DNA from: Toxorhynchites rutilus septentrionalis | Taxonomy: Eukaryota > Arthropoda > Insecta > Diptera > Culicidae | Assembly: GCF_029784135.1 (NCBI RefSeq) | Contig: NC_073746.1 | Location: forward strand, 9,333,380 to 9,397,379 | Length of the DNA stretch: 64,000 bases | Direction of reading: 5' to 3' | Shown: in pieces, positions 33,201 to 44,750 of the stretch | How the letters are laid out: each line of letters starts with the position of its first letter | Numbering within the stretch: the first letter of the stretch is position 1 | Program-made: the position numbers and the translations under genes | The notes under the pieces: generated by a model | Seen by the model: the letters and a program-made list of their open reading frames with translations, nothing else | Told to the model about the DNA's origin: nothing | The model's database searches: none

Positions 33201-33640
33201 TCCGAGATCTCGCACAGTACGCAAAAGAGACAGTGTGCTTTACGTTATCCAGTCTCGCATCTCACGAAGTCACTGCGCGCTGTCTGCAACAAATGAGCGA
33301 GGCAGAAGACAACCGAGCGAGCAGACTTCCTATGCGCGCTTAAATTTCGAGAGACGAGTATCGATTTTTTCTTCCTCACAACTCTTCCATGTGCAAGCGA
33401 TGAGTCCGGGCTCTACCACGCGAGCTTGGAATTGGCTCTTTCTCTTCTCTTACGTAAAATTTTGTGATGCGGTTAGGAATGCCTCATCGCGTTTCGATGC
33501 GAACGATGCACATGTGTTGTGTACACGAAGAGATGTTCGTGCATTAGTGCTCGCGAGACTTTCTCGTGTAACCAGGGTTGCCATTAATATTTTTCAAAAT
33601 ACTGGAAGATTGCTCTTAAAGTTTGGTTTTGATTTATCTA
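33200..33640 (+). repeat. Dispersed repeat, related to 37690-37920 and (inverted) 38050-38690
   Basis: AAGAGACAGTGTGCTTTACG and CGCATCTCACGAAGTCACTG match 37.7-37.9 kb in the same orientation. GAGACGAGTATCGATTTTTT, GCGATGAGTCCGGGCT and CTCGCGAGACTTTCTCGTGT match 38.05-38.69 kb in inverse orientation. The 240-codon frame spanning this area crosses repeat boundaries and is not called as a gene. Confidence 0.5.
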
Positions 33641-33775
33641 TAATGATTTTATACCTACACCAATGCTTGAGAAAAAGAACTTCCTTCGAAGCTTCGTGAT
33701 GTATTTATATGTAGTTCATAGAATAGCGAAATAAACCATTCATCAACCGTTCGACCAAATCAAAATAACGTTTCC

Positions 33776-34884
33776 GACGTAGGACTACGTCTTTCATTTC
33801 TATACCGGGGTGAAAATGAACGTTTCGAAAACGAAAGCGTTACGCCGGAGACCGAGATTTTGAGCGTTAATAGCTTCTCAACAACTGAACGAAATGGTAT
33901 GATAAACACTTTATTCGAAAAATAAAATGTCTACGCGTTATATACTTGTTACTTTTTGCTCCAAAAACTTGTTTCAACAGCCTTAAAATTGCTTTCAAAA
34001 TAGGCTATTGAAATCACCAATCGGTATATAAGCGAGTGCCGCTCGGAAATCCACTCAGTTATAATTGAACAGCGTTTGTGCATATTGTCGCTGTTGTGGT
34101 GAAGCTAACTTCGTTCATCATGAAAGCGCTGATGAACGGTGAAGAGCCTGTTTGTGCATCTTAGGCCAGAAGGGAATCCATCAGGAGGAGAGTGATGCCA
34201 CTGGAAAGGCGACCAAGAGAGTATCAGCATCGAAAAACGGTTACGCTTGAGACATCGGAGCAGCCGCCGCACACACACATACACACATACACATTCTTTT
34301 CATTTGGTTGCTGTTCAGCATCGCGAAAATTCCGGAAAGATGTAATCGTTGCTGAAAAATAATCTGCCTGTTCCCCTTGGAATTGAAGAATACATTCAAG
34401 CGAAAGAGTTTATTCAAATGTTTCTATCCATATAATACTGCGACCAAATACATTTGGTTTTGTGATTTTTCAATCAAGTGCGATCAACTATCTTAAGAAG
34501 GAATTCCCGCTCTGCGCGCACTGGTAACCGATGTTTACTCAACAATTTCTCAAACGAGAAATAGGTGTTGTGAGAAAGGATGAGCGAACGCAAAAATTAT
34601 GTAAACTGATTTGATGCAACAGATATTTTGTCTATTGGAAATTGAATACAAATCATATCACAATACAAGTAGTGTATTATGTATTATACAACTTTTGTGT
34701 GATTGCTTCTTTTGTTGAATATTGTGCCTCAAACGTAACGCTCTCGCTCTCGAAGTCCCCCAAATATTCATTTATTCATTCATTCAGAATTGATTCAGAT
34801 GCAACTGAAAACAAATGATCACTGAATCAACGATAGTCCTACGTCACCCTTGCGTTTATTCCACAGATATAATCCACTTCCTGT
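33776..34884 (+). repeat. 1.1-kb repeat family with GACGTAGGACTACGTC end, copy 2
   Basis: It has the same order of sequence as copy 1 at 20537-21617, including TATATAAGCGAGTGCC (34026) and CACTCAGTT (34053), and the same end (ATAATCCACTTCCTGTTTT). The internal duplication of copy 1 is absent here. A (CA)n tract lies at about 34270. No protein. Confidence 0.6.
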
Positions 34885-35469
34885 TTTATTTGAATAAAAC
34901 TTGAAAAATATCGTATTTATTGCTCGACAATAAAGGTGCATGGCCAAACCAAACCTCAATTCTTTGTTCTTTTCCTTCAAACTCGAATTTTAACATTTCT
35001 GTAGTGTTTGTTTTGACAACTTCGTTGTTATGTTTTTCGCATTCACGAAGAATGTGTAATAAAAAATACTCCTCCTGCGAATGACAGATCGTTATAGAAG
35101 CATGCCCGAAAAACAACTTGAAACTATTGAGAACAAGAGCAGAGGGTCCAAAGCCCCTAAGAAGGACGGTTTTAATAACTGTTATTTATAGCTATTACGC
35201 AAAGAAAGATAACTCTCCGCCTTCGCGATTGAAGTTCGATACAGAGTACGCGCGACATATCGCACGGAATATAGGTTTTAAAGAAATACTCTCGTTCACC
35301 TTCTCAGGTTCTCAGGTACCTAAATACACTTGGAAGGATCGAATGAAAGTGTCAGAAAATAAAAATTAGTCAAGGAAGGGTGAGAGAAGAATAATATTTA
35401 TGCATTGTGAATTTATTTTACATGAAATTGGTTATTTTTTTTATGATGAAATTGGGAAACAAATGAAAA
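34885..35469. other. No gene seen
   Basis: Two short opposing open frames (34886-35116 minus and 35118-35369 plus), adjacent but featureless; neither is supported. Confidence 0.35.
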
Positions 35470-35650
35470 AAACTGGATAAAACTGGACAATATTTGAAAA
35501 AACTGTAAGATTTTTAGATTTAACTGTTTGACTGGATCGAGGAGAAAAAACTGGAAGATTTTTAGATTTAACTGTTTGACTGGATCGAGGAGAAAAACTG
35601 GAAGAATCCAGTTTAAACTGGAACATTGGCAACGCTGCGTGTAACCGCCT
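35470..35650. repeat. CTGGAA-rich repeat with 48-bp tandem duplication
   Basis: TAACTGTTTGACTGGATCGA occurs at 35521 and 35569, a 48-base direct repeat within a block of AAAAACTGG motifs ending CTGGAACATTGGCAACGCTG. Same family as 11680-11800. Confidence 0.55.
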
Positions 35651-36247
35651 CAAAGCGTAATTCGGTTAGGCCTTCTGAAATCTCGCACAGCAAGATGTGT
35701 GGAATAAAGGTGTGACCGTGTCGTCAATAAGTGCGCGAGGGGAAACGGTATAAATATACAGAGGACTGAGGAAAGGGATTTGACTGCAAATAGAGATGTC
35801 TAAATTTTTCGTTTATTCAATTGTCGATTAATCGTGGTGTCATTTTTAAATATTCGATTCATTCGAATAATTGTTTTTCAGTATTCGATTAACCGAGCGA
35901 ATATTTATTTCTTGTAATCATAAAGAACAGACATATTTATAATAAAAAAATATATTTTTAAAAGTTACATTAAATATAATTTTGAAATAAACATGGTGCA
36001 GAATAACTGTTCTTGAATGAAATGGTATTTTAGTATATTGATAAATTTACCATTTCATGATTTTTTGAGGACGATTGAAAAAAAGAGCACATCATGAGAA
36101 TGATGCACAATATTATTATTATATCTAAATAAAATTTTTCCTGTTCAAAATTACCTGTTCTTTGAATGTTGTTGAAATAGCTGATTTGTTTGAATATTTC
36201 TGCTTAGTCCTTATAGCTACTAGTTCAAAAGAAGTACATTTATAGCA

Positions 36248-36514
36248 TCATTGACCACTAGTATGGTATATTTTCCTCGGCACTCTAAATTTGAATACTA
36301 CTATTTTAGAGCGGGAGCTGAGACCTCCTTCTTTAAGTCCGCATTTTACTCCTGCAGACCCTGAATTCTTCTTCCCAGTCTCCTCCACCACCAGGGAATC
36401 ATTTTTATGGTTCAACCGTAAATGATTTAGCATATCGGATGAATTTCGACGACGGTTAACACTCCTATACTCGCGCATAGGTCTGAGAGACCAAAAAATC
36501 AATAATTCGTTCAT
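36248..36514 (-). pseudogene. Possible BED zinc-finger remnant (hAT-type)
   Basis: The frame contains VNRRRNSSDMLNHLRLNHK, which resembles the second half of a BED finger (S/T-x-x-x-L-x-x-H-L-x-x-x-H). The upstream Cys pair is not visible in frame. The flanks do not show an hAT transposase. Weak. Confidence 0.3.
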
Positions 36515-37002
36515 TTCTCAGAAAACATCAACACTACGACATTGCGATTCTCTCTAGCTTCGTCATTCGTTGTTCGTCATCGTTTAGCGTATTGTATAAG
36601 TTGGTACGAAGGGGACGTATATCACTTTTTCACCTCCTTCGGTCTAAGACACCGACGCGCGTACAGGAGTAACTTTTTTGGACAAGTGACTTTTTTCCTA
36701 TTTTAGAATATTGTTCAATGAATTGTATAAATGAATGTCAGTGGCGTGGAATATTTATTGAATATAATGCATTTTCAGACTATTCTTATTTGATTTTAGT
36801 CCTTTTGTCACCGGATTGAACGGATAGTTGTTCACTAAATATAATGGTCACGCATATACACACTTGCGGAAGAATTGCAAACTGTAAATTATAAATTAAT
36901 CGGTGCTTTATGGTTATTTTCACAGTTACAGCTTCGGGTTTTTTTTTCTATAATATATGAGCTTAACAATATCGACGATAAAACAAGTCGCAGGAAGTTC
37001 CT

Positions 37003-37286
37003 TCCTTCTTCTTCTTCAATGGCACTAACGTTCCTAGAGGAACTTCGCCGTCTCAACGTAGTATTACTTGCGTCATTTTTATTAGTACTTAGTTGAGATT
37101 TCTATGCCAAATAACACGCCTTGAATGCATTCTGAGTGGCAAGCTCTAGAATACGCGTGATCACAGTGCAAGTCGGAGGAAATTTCTTTGACGAAAACTT
37201 CCCCCGACCAGAACGGGAATCGAACCCGAACACCCGGCATGTTAGTTATGACGCTAACCACTCGGCCAAGGGAGCACGTTCCTAGA
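37003..37286 (-). mobile_element. tRNA-derived SINE, minus strand, with tail and target duplication
   Basis: On the minus strand it starts near CTAGGAACGTGCTCCC, has box A TGGCCGAGTGGTTAGCGTC and box B GGGTTCGATTCCCGT. The body TCACGCGTATTCTAGAGCTT, CATTCAAGGCGTGTTATTTG and CGTTGAGACGGCGAAGTTCC follows, with a (GAA)n tail at 37003-37017. AAGTTCCT flanks it at 36995-37002 and 37287-37294. Same family as 22955-23219 and better preserved. Confidence 0.85.
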
Positions 37287-37689
37287 AAGTTCCTAGAAAT
37301 CCTTTTATATCATCTTTTTATGCCCCATCAAAAACAGGCATTAAGTTTTTGTTAACCAAGAACACAGAAACAAAGAATATTAGATATAGGAAAACTAGAA
37401 ATTCCAGAAACCTTACAATCGAACAATTAACCGACGTCTCTAACTGCAAAACGCGGGAAAAATACCTCCATCACCGACTGACACCGAAAATCGATTTATT
37501 CTCTTGAGCTGAAACATAAAATAAGATAGAGTATATTACAAACCTAACTTTACCCGTAAAAGACTTACCTTTACCCACCAAAACAATTCCACACACAAAG
37601 AGCAAAAAAAAGATATTGCAAAATATTGCAGCTTGTTTACATACAAAATCCAAGATGGCTGAAAGGCCTTTCTCATAAGTCACGCTACC

Positions 37690-37920
37690 GTAATGTATCT
37701 ATCGTGCTCGCACAGTATATAGAAGAGACAATGGACCTGATCACGAACGTCACTTCATGGTGAAAACGAAATGATTTGTATACAAGATTATATGCACTTC
37801 GTTTTGTTTACACCGTGAAGTGACGTTCGTGATCACACCCAGTGTGCTTTGTCCTAATCAGCCTCGTATCTCACACAATCATTGCGAGCTGTGTTCAACA
37901 AAAGCATGAATTGATTGGAT
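37690..37920 (+). repeat. Dispersed repeat, second copy, split by a short palindromic element
   Basis: ATAGAAGAGACAATGG and CAGTGTGCTTTGTCCTAATC align with AAAAGAGACAGTGTGCTTTA at 33.2 kb with the 37738-37835 element between them. Confidence 0.5.
37738..37835. mobile_element. 98-bp palindromic MITE, TGATCACGAACGTCACTTCA ends
   Basis: The left arm TGATCACGAACGTCACTTCA and its continuation GGTGAAAACGAAAT have an inverse copy at 37796-37835 (tgaagtgacgttcgtgatca), with a loop of about 25 bases. It interrupts a dispersed repeat whose uninterrupted version is at about 33222-33240. Confidence 0.65.
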
Positions 37921-38049
37921 GACTTTAGCAGCGATATTTATGTAAAACAGTTCTTCATCACTAATTGTTCTACGTGCCATATTACGAGGATTAAAATTTT
38001 AACACCAGAAGCACAACTTCCACCCGACAGCACCAAATGACACTTTGAG

Positions 38050-38690
38050 GAAGGTACACGAGAAAGTCTTGCGAGCACTAACACATGTGCATCGCTCATG
38101 TTGAGGTGCAACGAGATATTCTTCAGCGCATCTCAATATTTTACGAAAGAAAAGAGAAAGAGCCAATCCCGAGTGTTCGCAACCGACATCGCGAAAGAGG
38201 AGCAAGTGTTCAGTAAAATAGTTGCCCGTTTCCATCCCAATACTTGTTCCTGTCCAATCCAATCCCTTCCTAACAAAATTGCAACGTGTGGTGCATTTCA
38301 CTAATACAGACAGCAGCATATTTTAGCTTACACATATACAACGTGAAGCAAACGAGGAATACCATCTCCACGCTATTTTTCATTCCAAATCCAAACGTTT
38401 ACCGCGTCAGACCGCAAAAATAAATTCCGTGTTTTAGAAGTTATTCCAAAGTGTGTTTAGTTTTCTCCATACAAGTCACATCCAATGGTCTTCCTGAAGT
38501 GCAATATTCTACAGATTCCTGAGCTATCATCCTGGCCTCCTTCAGCCGAAGGAACCGCCATCTCCCTCAATGGTGTGATCCACCTATGTGCTGAAGCCCG
38601 ATCTCATCGCTTGCACATGGAAGGGTTGCGAGGAAGAGAAAATCGATACTCGTCTCTCGAAAATAAAGCGCGCACGTTAAAATTTGAATT
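38050..38690 (-). repeat. Inverted copy of the 33.2-33.6 kb repeat, with ~410-bp insertion
   Basis: GGTACACGAGAAAGTCTTGC, AAAGAGAAAGAGCCAATCC, CTCATCGCTTGCACATGGAA and CGATACTCGTCTCTCGAAAA match the 33 kb copy in inverse order. About 38176-38585 has no counterpart there and so looks inserted. Confidence 0.45.
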
Positions 38691-39971
38691 TTGAAAACCA
38701 AAAATTCAGCGGATGTCGAGGTTTTCAAAATTTTTGATGCCATATTTCTTAAAATTACATGACACGTCGAGAATTACAGTTATTGTTTTTTGTCAGTCCC
38801 AGAGTGTCAAAACAAAAAAAATTTTTAGATGACAGTAAATTTCGACGTTTAATGAAATTTGAAGACATTTGGCATCAACATATTTTTTTGAAAACCCCGA
38901 TTTCCTTTACCCCCTTGGGTGATTTTTACATTTTCATAGAACTCATACTTTGACCGCTTTGCGCCACTCTCTCTTAAGTCCAATTCAGCTGATATATTGC
39001 ATAGGGTGCTTTTTCGAGGTGGTTGTGACATTGGCACAAATTTTGTTTTGTGTGTTACTTGGATAATATTCACCACAAATAATGCTATAAAATATCCACC
39101 TATCGCGCCAAAGCGTATTTCCGGTAGCCGTCATGCATAAAATGACCATGACCCAACTGGGGTCAATCATCGATTAGCATCCAAGCCATTAAGACGTTTT
39201 TCTTCAGATGTTCAAAACTTTGATCACAACTGAAGGTTGTGCCAGCTAATTATTCGACGGGCTGAAGATTGTCCCAGGAACATCAATTCGACGAGTTGAA
39301 GTTGGTGCCAGTGGAATACAAAAAGAGCAATGTACTGAAGATTGTGTCATTGTACATCCGTACTGAAGGTGGTGCCATTAAACCAAATATCAAAGCTGCA
39401 ACGCAACTGCGGACAAGGCCGAGCGACGCGAGCTGGTGGACAATTCCTGTACACAAATTTATTAAATAAAAAAAAGAGGTTAGTTCACAAAAAAAGTTCT
39501 TACAATTTGTTCTCTGTTCGAACTCCCACATCCGAAAACGACCCGCAAAGAAGAGTCGGTAATAAGGTGAACAATTTTTATGGGGTAACTTTTTGAAATT
39601 CGAGATAAGTATTTTCATTGGCACCCTAATGCATATATTGCTGAGTTAAAAGCTTGTATTGATTCTAGCTGATTAACCAAAACAAACATCTCAGAGTAGG
39701 GATGCTGTTCTACACTAAGTATTGTGAAAATTCGTCTACTTCACTTCTACAATGTGTCTTACCCGTTTCAAGTTTTTTTTGGCAATTGTTTTCGCTGTGA
39801 TGATAAACCTACGAGGAAAGGAAAGAAATTTGCTGTCCAAATTGACATTTTTAAAAGATTTTTTTTTCAGTCTTTATTATAGACACTCTCAAGGTGCCAA
39901 TGAAAGTTTTCATCTCGATTTTTCATACGGGACTTCCTGCGAAATGTTGATTTGCAAGATAAAATACCCTA

Positions 39972-41206
39972 AAGTCTGCTTCATTTAATATTGGAACAAA
40001 TTCTTTTGCTCATTGTGGCGCTCCTAGTGGACGGATTTGGAAACTTTTTTCACCCACGTGTCGGGAAATTCATTACCTTTCACCATGTATTTATTTCATA
40101 ACACCAAACGATAGCATTTTGTAAACAACCGCCATGGAAGCCGAACGGAGAGATAAAATTGTGCACTGTTTTCTTGAAAATCCATTGTTGTCGGCATCTA
40201 AGCTAGCTAAACAGCTTAAAATGCCCAGAAATACCGTATGGCGTGTTATCAAGCAGTACAAGGAAACATTGACGACGGCTCGGAAGCCGCATTCGAAGCG
40301 TCGGAGTGGAACTGTCGACCGGAAACTGCGTGGGAAAGTCATCAAGGCCGTCAAGAGGAATCCCAATCTTTCAGACCGCGATTTGGCCAATAAGTTCCAG
40401 GCCGCTCACAGTACGGTGCGACGAATTCGTCTCCGGGAAGGAATAAGGTCATTCCGAGCCAGCAAACAGCCAAATCGGACGCTGAAGCAGAACAATGTGG
40501 CCAGAATCCGTGCTCGAAAGCTGTACGACCAAGTGCTGACCAAGTTCGACGGATGTATTCTGATGGACGATGAGACCTACGTGAAGGCGGACTTTGGGCA
40601 AATCCCAGGTCAAAAATTTTATTTGGCGACGGCTCGGGGGGATGTACCTGCAAAATTTAAGTTCGTGTTTGCGGAAAAATTCGCCCGCAAGTACATGATT
40701 TGGCAGGGGATATACAGTTGTGGACAGAAAACCAAAGTCTTTCTCACTGACAAGACAATGACATCAGAAGTCTACAAAAAAGAGTGCCTACAGAAACGGA
40801 TTCTGCCGTTTATTCGTGCCCACGACCGTCCAGTATTGTTTTGGCCGGACCTCGCAAGCTGCCATTACAGCAAAACGGTTATGGAATGGTACGCAACGAA
40901 CGGGGTCAGCGTAATACCGAAGGACCTCAACCCCCCAAACTGCCCCCAGTTCCGGCCGATAGAGAAATACTGGGCAATCACGAAGCGGAGGCTTAAGGCA
41001 AAGGGAAAACTTGTTAGGAACATGACTCAAATGAAGAACTGGTGGAATCAAATCGCCAAAACGGTGGACGAAAAGGGTGTGCGCCGCCTAATGTGCCGTA
41101 TTACGGGAAAAGTACGAGAATTTCTTCGAAACAGCAATGAATAATTTTTTTAAATGACTGAACTACACGCAATTGTTTGTGTTCCAATATTAAATGAAGC
41201 AGACTT
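39972..41206 (+). mobile_element. Complete DD37E Tc1/mariner transposon, copy 2 (1235 bp)
   Basis: Inverted termini of about 27 bp start AAGTCTGCTTCATTTAATAT on both sides. TA lies at 39970-39971 and 41207-41208. The interior has one intact transposase frame. The termini differ completely from the copy at 4409-5706, so this is a separate family with the same catalytic type. The related repeat at 33.15 kb shows the unoccupied target. Confidence 0.93.
40134..41144 (+). CDS. DD37E transposase (ITmD37E type), intact, 336 aa
   Basis: Cut-and-paste transposase. The N-terminal HTH (residues ~8-45, including SASKLAKQLKMPRNTVWRVI) and second HTH (~65-110, SDRDLANKFQAAHSTVRRIR) are followed by a basic linker. 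Catalytic residues sit in ILMDDETYVKADF (D146), LFWPDLASCHYS (D239) and FRPIEKYW (E277), with exactly 37 residues between D239 and E277. There are no internal stops and the length is normal. The ATG at 40134 is the first in frame after the 5' terminus and sits in a good context (CGCCATGG). It is considerably diverged from the 4538-5554 protein, although the WPDLASCHYSK and NPPN blocks are conserved. The decayed fragments at 12.2-12.9 kb are closer to this one. Intact gene plus intact ends suggest potential activity. Confidence 0.93.
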   Translation: MEAERRDKIVHCFLENPLLSASKLAKQLKMPRNTVWRVIKQYKETLTTARKPHSKRRSGTVDRKLRGKVIKAVKRNPNLSDRDLANKFQAAHSTVRRIRLREGIRSFRASKQPNRTLKQNNVARIRARKLYDQVLTKFDGCILMDDETYVKADFGQIPGQKFYLATARGDVPAKFKFVFAEKFARKYMIWQGIYSCGQKTKVFLTDKTMTSEVYKKECLQKRILPFIRAHDRPVLFWPDLASCHYSKTVMEWYATNGVSVIPKDLNPPNCPQFRPIEKYWAITKRRLKAKGKLVRNMTQMKNWWNQIAKTVDEKGVRRLMCRITGKVREFLRNSNE

Positions 41207-41275
41207 TATGCAAAATTTAAGCACAATCGGACTTTATTTTCCCGTGTCGCAGACGTCAAAATTTGAGTTTTTTTT

Positions 41276-42303
41276 AAAAACCGAAAAATCACCGAAAAGG
41301 AGAGTACATGAAATAGGAATTTAAAAAAATGATGACAAATGTCTTTAAATTACATAAAACGTCAAGATTTACTGTCATCTAAAAATTATTTTTTTTACAA
41401 TTTTCGAGATAACAGTAAATCTCGATGAGATCAAGCGCTTACAGGCGGTCTTGGAGGCAAGAGGAAGTCATATCAACTATTGAGATGTTCTTGTTTGTCT
41501 CCAGTTAGGCTTATTTAAGAATGATTACGATGTGTTTACTTTGTCATTTTAACTGAAAAAAAATGAATGGGCACTTTATGTTACCAATCACTGCATAACC
41601 AACTTACAATAGAGCTTACAGAATTAACCGGAATGTTTTCAGAAATGAATTATTTATTGAACAAAAAAGTCGTTTTATGATGTTGATCTTTATTATCTGG
41701 GGAAGTTATAAATAAGAAAAATTGGATTTGGCTAGACTTACACACTTTACTTACAAGTTTTACACAAAGTGAATTTAATAAATTTGTACCTCGTGCGATT
41801 CATAAACTTCCGAGTATTTGTGGAGACATTTGTGAGCATATAAACGAATGTAGATTTCTTCTATTTCTCATTTATCTACACGATTTTTTGTCACATCTAT
41901 TGGCCTAATGGTATATCTAGCAAAAGCGCCATCTCATTCTATTGCTTCACACCTCTTCGCGTAGTGAGCGCGCGTACGTTTCCGCAGCTTTTCACTCTTT
42001 GTTTCCACCTGTTTTTCGTCCTCTATTCGTAGGCATGCATGCGGGCAGGCAAGCATAATGGGTTTTTAAACAAAAAGGGGGAGCCCACTGGGCGCAAGTA
42101 ATGCATCTATGCTTGGAAAAGTGTGAACCAAAGTGAACACAGCAACAACAACAAGAGGCAGAAGAAAATTGTCGGTACCACTTTTCTGTGAGCGCCGCCA
42201 ATAACACAATCGGCATTCGCGTAGTCGACATTTCCAGCGGAAGGTCTCTGGAGAGTAACGCGCATATCATTTCCATTCCACTACCCGACGCGGAAGGTTC
42301 AGT
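41276..42303. other. No gene seen
   Basis: 41276-41440 is AT-rich and shares ACGTC/ATTTACTGTCATCTAAAAA motifs with 38.76-38.85 kb (inverse), so it is probably the continuing dispersed repeat. 41450-42303 appears unique, with no supported coding. Confidence 0.35.
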
Positions 42304-42679
42304 GTACACCTAGTGCGCGTGTTCCTTGTTTTTTTTCGTACCACAATCTCGCGAAAAGCCTCTGGTTGTTGTTGTTGTTGTTGCTACATACGAGGGGCGC
42401 TGCAACGATATTGGAAGGGCTGCTGGTGGAGAATGTGATAAATCTAGTGATCTGTGCATTTCATCATTTCGACAGCATAAAAAAGAGGAGCTCAGTGTAT
42501 TGTGATATATTTATAATTCGTTTGACAACTCGTCAGTGAGGTGATAATCATATAAAAATTTTAAGTTTATTATTAGTTTCGGCGCGTAGCTGAAAATATT
42601 TCTATAAACCGTGCTTGTGAGAAGAGAATTCTGATGGTCGAGATGCAGATTTTGGATATCAATCAGAAAGACTATGTAG
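42304..42679 (+). other. Candidate first exon: leader plus 15-codon start at a splice donor
   Basis: A moderately GC-rich leader with a (TTG)n run (42366-42384) leads to ATG at 42634. The frame MVEMQILDINQKDYV runs to 42679 and into gtataa, a possible donor, leaving one coding base (phase 1). Layout resembles the candidate at 8970-8990, but the phase differs. No acceptor can be paired, and there is no homology evidence. Confidence 0.22.
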
Positions 42680-42856
42680 GTATAATTTTCAAATTCTTTG
42701 AAACAAGGTTATGTTTTCTTACCCTCTATAAAATATGTTGATAGCATAAAGCAAACATCAATAATCTCACCCTAATCCATGCCTGGCCCTGAATTTATTC
42801 CTATAGATTTTAAGGAATCTCAGACATTACTCTCAATCCTTTATAATTGAAATTAT

Positions 42857-43288
42857 TTGCGAGTGATTTCAAATTCGCGAAAACAATCTTCTATCATGGG
42901 AAACACAGCGCCCAAGTTGAGTGAACTTGTTATCGATATACTGTTCCGCTTCAGCATACCACTAACGTGGAAATCCGCGAAAGTGCCCCCATGCAGAAGG
43001 GCGCATTATACACAGCCGGGCTCCGTTAACGTGGGTGATGCGAGCGAAAAAAAAATAACAAATTTGCGTACAGAACACCTTGTTTGGTACTCGCCCGAGA
43101 GTCATGAAACTAAACCAAACCAACCGCTAACTTTGTATGAGAGCGAGCATATTTTTTCCCTCAATTTCACGGAAGAAAAGCTTGATGAAAAAAAACTTAA
43201 AAGCCAATCTTCTCCGCTGAAGCGTGCCTTCGAATGTGTGTGCTCTTTTTGCAGGCAGTACATATCCATATGGGGGCACACGCAGTGA
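42857..43288 (+). other. Unrecognised 143-codon open frame
   Basis: One of the longer non-transposon frames. It contains several Cys near the end (CVCSFCRQYI) but no known domain. The GC content is a little above its surroundings. A run of 15 G lies just downstream at 43348-43362. A gene is not supported. Confidence 0.15.
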
Positions 43289-43699
43289 GTAACGATCACT
43301 GGGTACATATTTGAACAGACGATGGAAATGGCACTATTTACAATGTAGGGGGGGGGGGGGGGAATTTAAAATAGTGCAATTACAGTGATGAGTGTGTAGC
43401 ATGTGAAATAAGATAATATGGCACTGTTTGCCAGGCTATAAGGTTACCTCGGACAACTGATTCGCACTTTGATGACTGGATCATATTTTAACACACTTTG
43501 AGCTTCTTCGTTCGTTCGTTAATTTCTCCGCTTTGAGGTGAGAAAGAATCATGGGAATGCCATTGTGGTTGCGATTGGTGGATATTCTTTGCCCGCCCTT
43601 TCGATCTTGTGGTTGGAACAAGAATGTAGTAATCTGCGGACGAATTGAAATAAGGATTAGCCGTTATCTGAAGCAGGGTTTTTTCTTTATTAAACAGAT

Positions 43700-44135
43700 T
43701 TTCATCCGTTGGCTGGTAGGGGAAAAGGGGGATCAAACTTGTGGGACCAATTCACCCCACAGAAACGTGTCCATGTCACCCCACACAACATGCAAAAATT
43801 AAAATGCAATCAATTTCATTTATTGTTATCAAACTTACAGTTTCGCTGCATCAAATTTTCCTCTTCTGTAGGCGAATAGAACTTTACTGCACAATACACG
43901 AAAAGTTTGTTTAATTTTTTGACAATCAAAGTGCTTGTTGTGTTCTGTGTGGGTCTTGTGTGTACCGTTTCCTTCCACCTGTCAAATTTTACTAAAGTTT
44001 TTTTTTACTTTAGTTACATACGGTTCAATAATAAAAGAAAATGAAATTATAAAAAATCCAAGTTGAGCCGTACTTTTTGAGATAAATAGGTGGTCCAAAT
44101 CCCCGTATGTCCAACTCACCCCGTGTTACCCTACA
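43700..44135. repeat. GGGGTGAWTTGGWCC-type repeat, copy 2
   Basis: It shares the 43763-43803 block with 19.67 kb and the 43855-44010 block with 22.77-22.95 kb. It begins near GGGGAAAAGGGGGATCAAAC and ends TCACCCCGTGTTACCCTAC, whose inverse is a common start for such elements. Here the two blocks are adjacent, whereas in the 19-23 kb region they are about 3 kb apart. Confidence 0.5.
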
Positions 44136-44644
44136 TCGTTCATGAATCAGAATTGTGTGTCATGGTCATATAGTTCATATAGCTCAAAAGTACTGCAGTA
44201 TCGTTCACTACGAAGCTGTTAAAGAAAGTATATGTATACAGGTCGGACTCGATTATATACAGTTTGAAAAAAAAATGTTTTGTATATTTCAAATATGACT
44301 TATTTCAAGTAAAAATGTAATATTTCATCGCTAAGGAAGAATTCAATTGATTATTATAAATACAGGGCAGTAAAAATCGTTATTTTTGGAGATTTTGATT
44401 GAATTCTCACCAATAATTCTTCATAGCAATATTGCAGCGAAGGTCATAAAGATAGAAGGATATCGAACAACAAATTGTACAGCGGTTACAATAGTTAGTT
44501 AGGAATTTTTATGAGAAAATTAATAATAATATCTTCAAAACCACTAACTTTCATATTTTTTACTTCCAAAATGCTATTTAAATCCACTTATTTACATGTT
44601 TCTAGACTATGTCATGTACTAAAATTTCTCATCTTTCAAACAAA

Positions 44645-44717
44645 ATGCCATACAAATGAAGCACAAATTTGTATATTACAGTAAAACCTGTTTTTGTGCG
44701 ATTTTTTTTTGTGCGGT
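44645..44717 (+). repeat. Fragments of the 145-bp repeat and of the CAGGYAAACCTG MITE
   Basis: ATGCCATACAAATGAAGCAC followed by AAATTTGTATATTA matches the unit start at 2430-2460. It joins directly to CAGTAAAACCTGTTTTTGTG, one end of the MITE family at 1252-1410. Only one MITE end is present. Confidence 0.45.
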
Positions 44718-44750
44718 GTATGAAAAGAAGCATATTCCATTTTAGGGTGG

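Larger units (their letters stand above)
39890..41275 (+). repeat. Dispersed repeat hosting the second DD37E transposon
   Basis: The flanks (ATCTCGATTTTTCATACGGG ... AAGATAAAATACCC on the left; GCAAAATTTAAGCACAATCG on the right) reconstitute the sequence seen uninterrupted at 33060-33200. Confidence 0.6.

Noticed and set aside
32977..33699. 240-codon plus-strand open frame
   Set aside because: It begins in a pogo-like repeat and crosses two other dispersed-repeat boundaries; the translation has no domain, and its counterpart copies at 37.7-38.7 kb are not open.
40788..41051. Minus-strand open frame inside the second DD37E element
   Set aside because: Antisense shadow of the transposase coding sequence.
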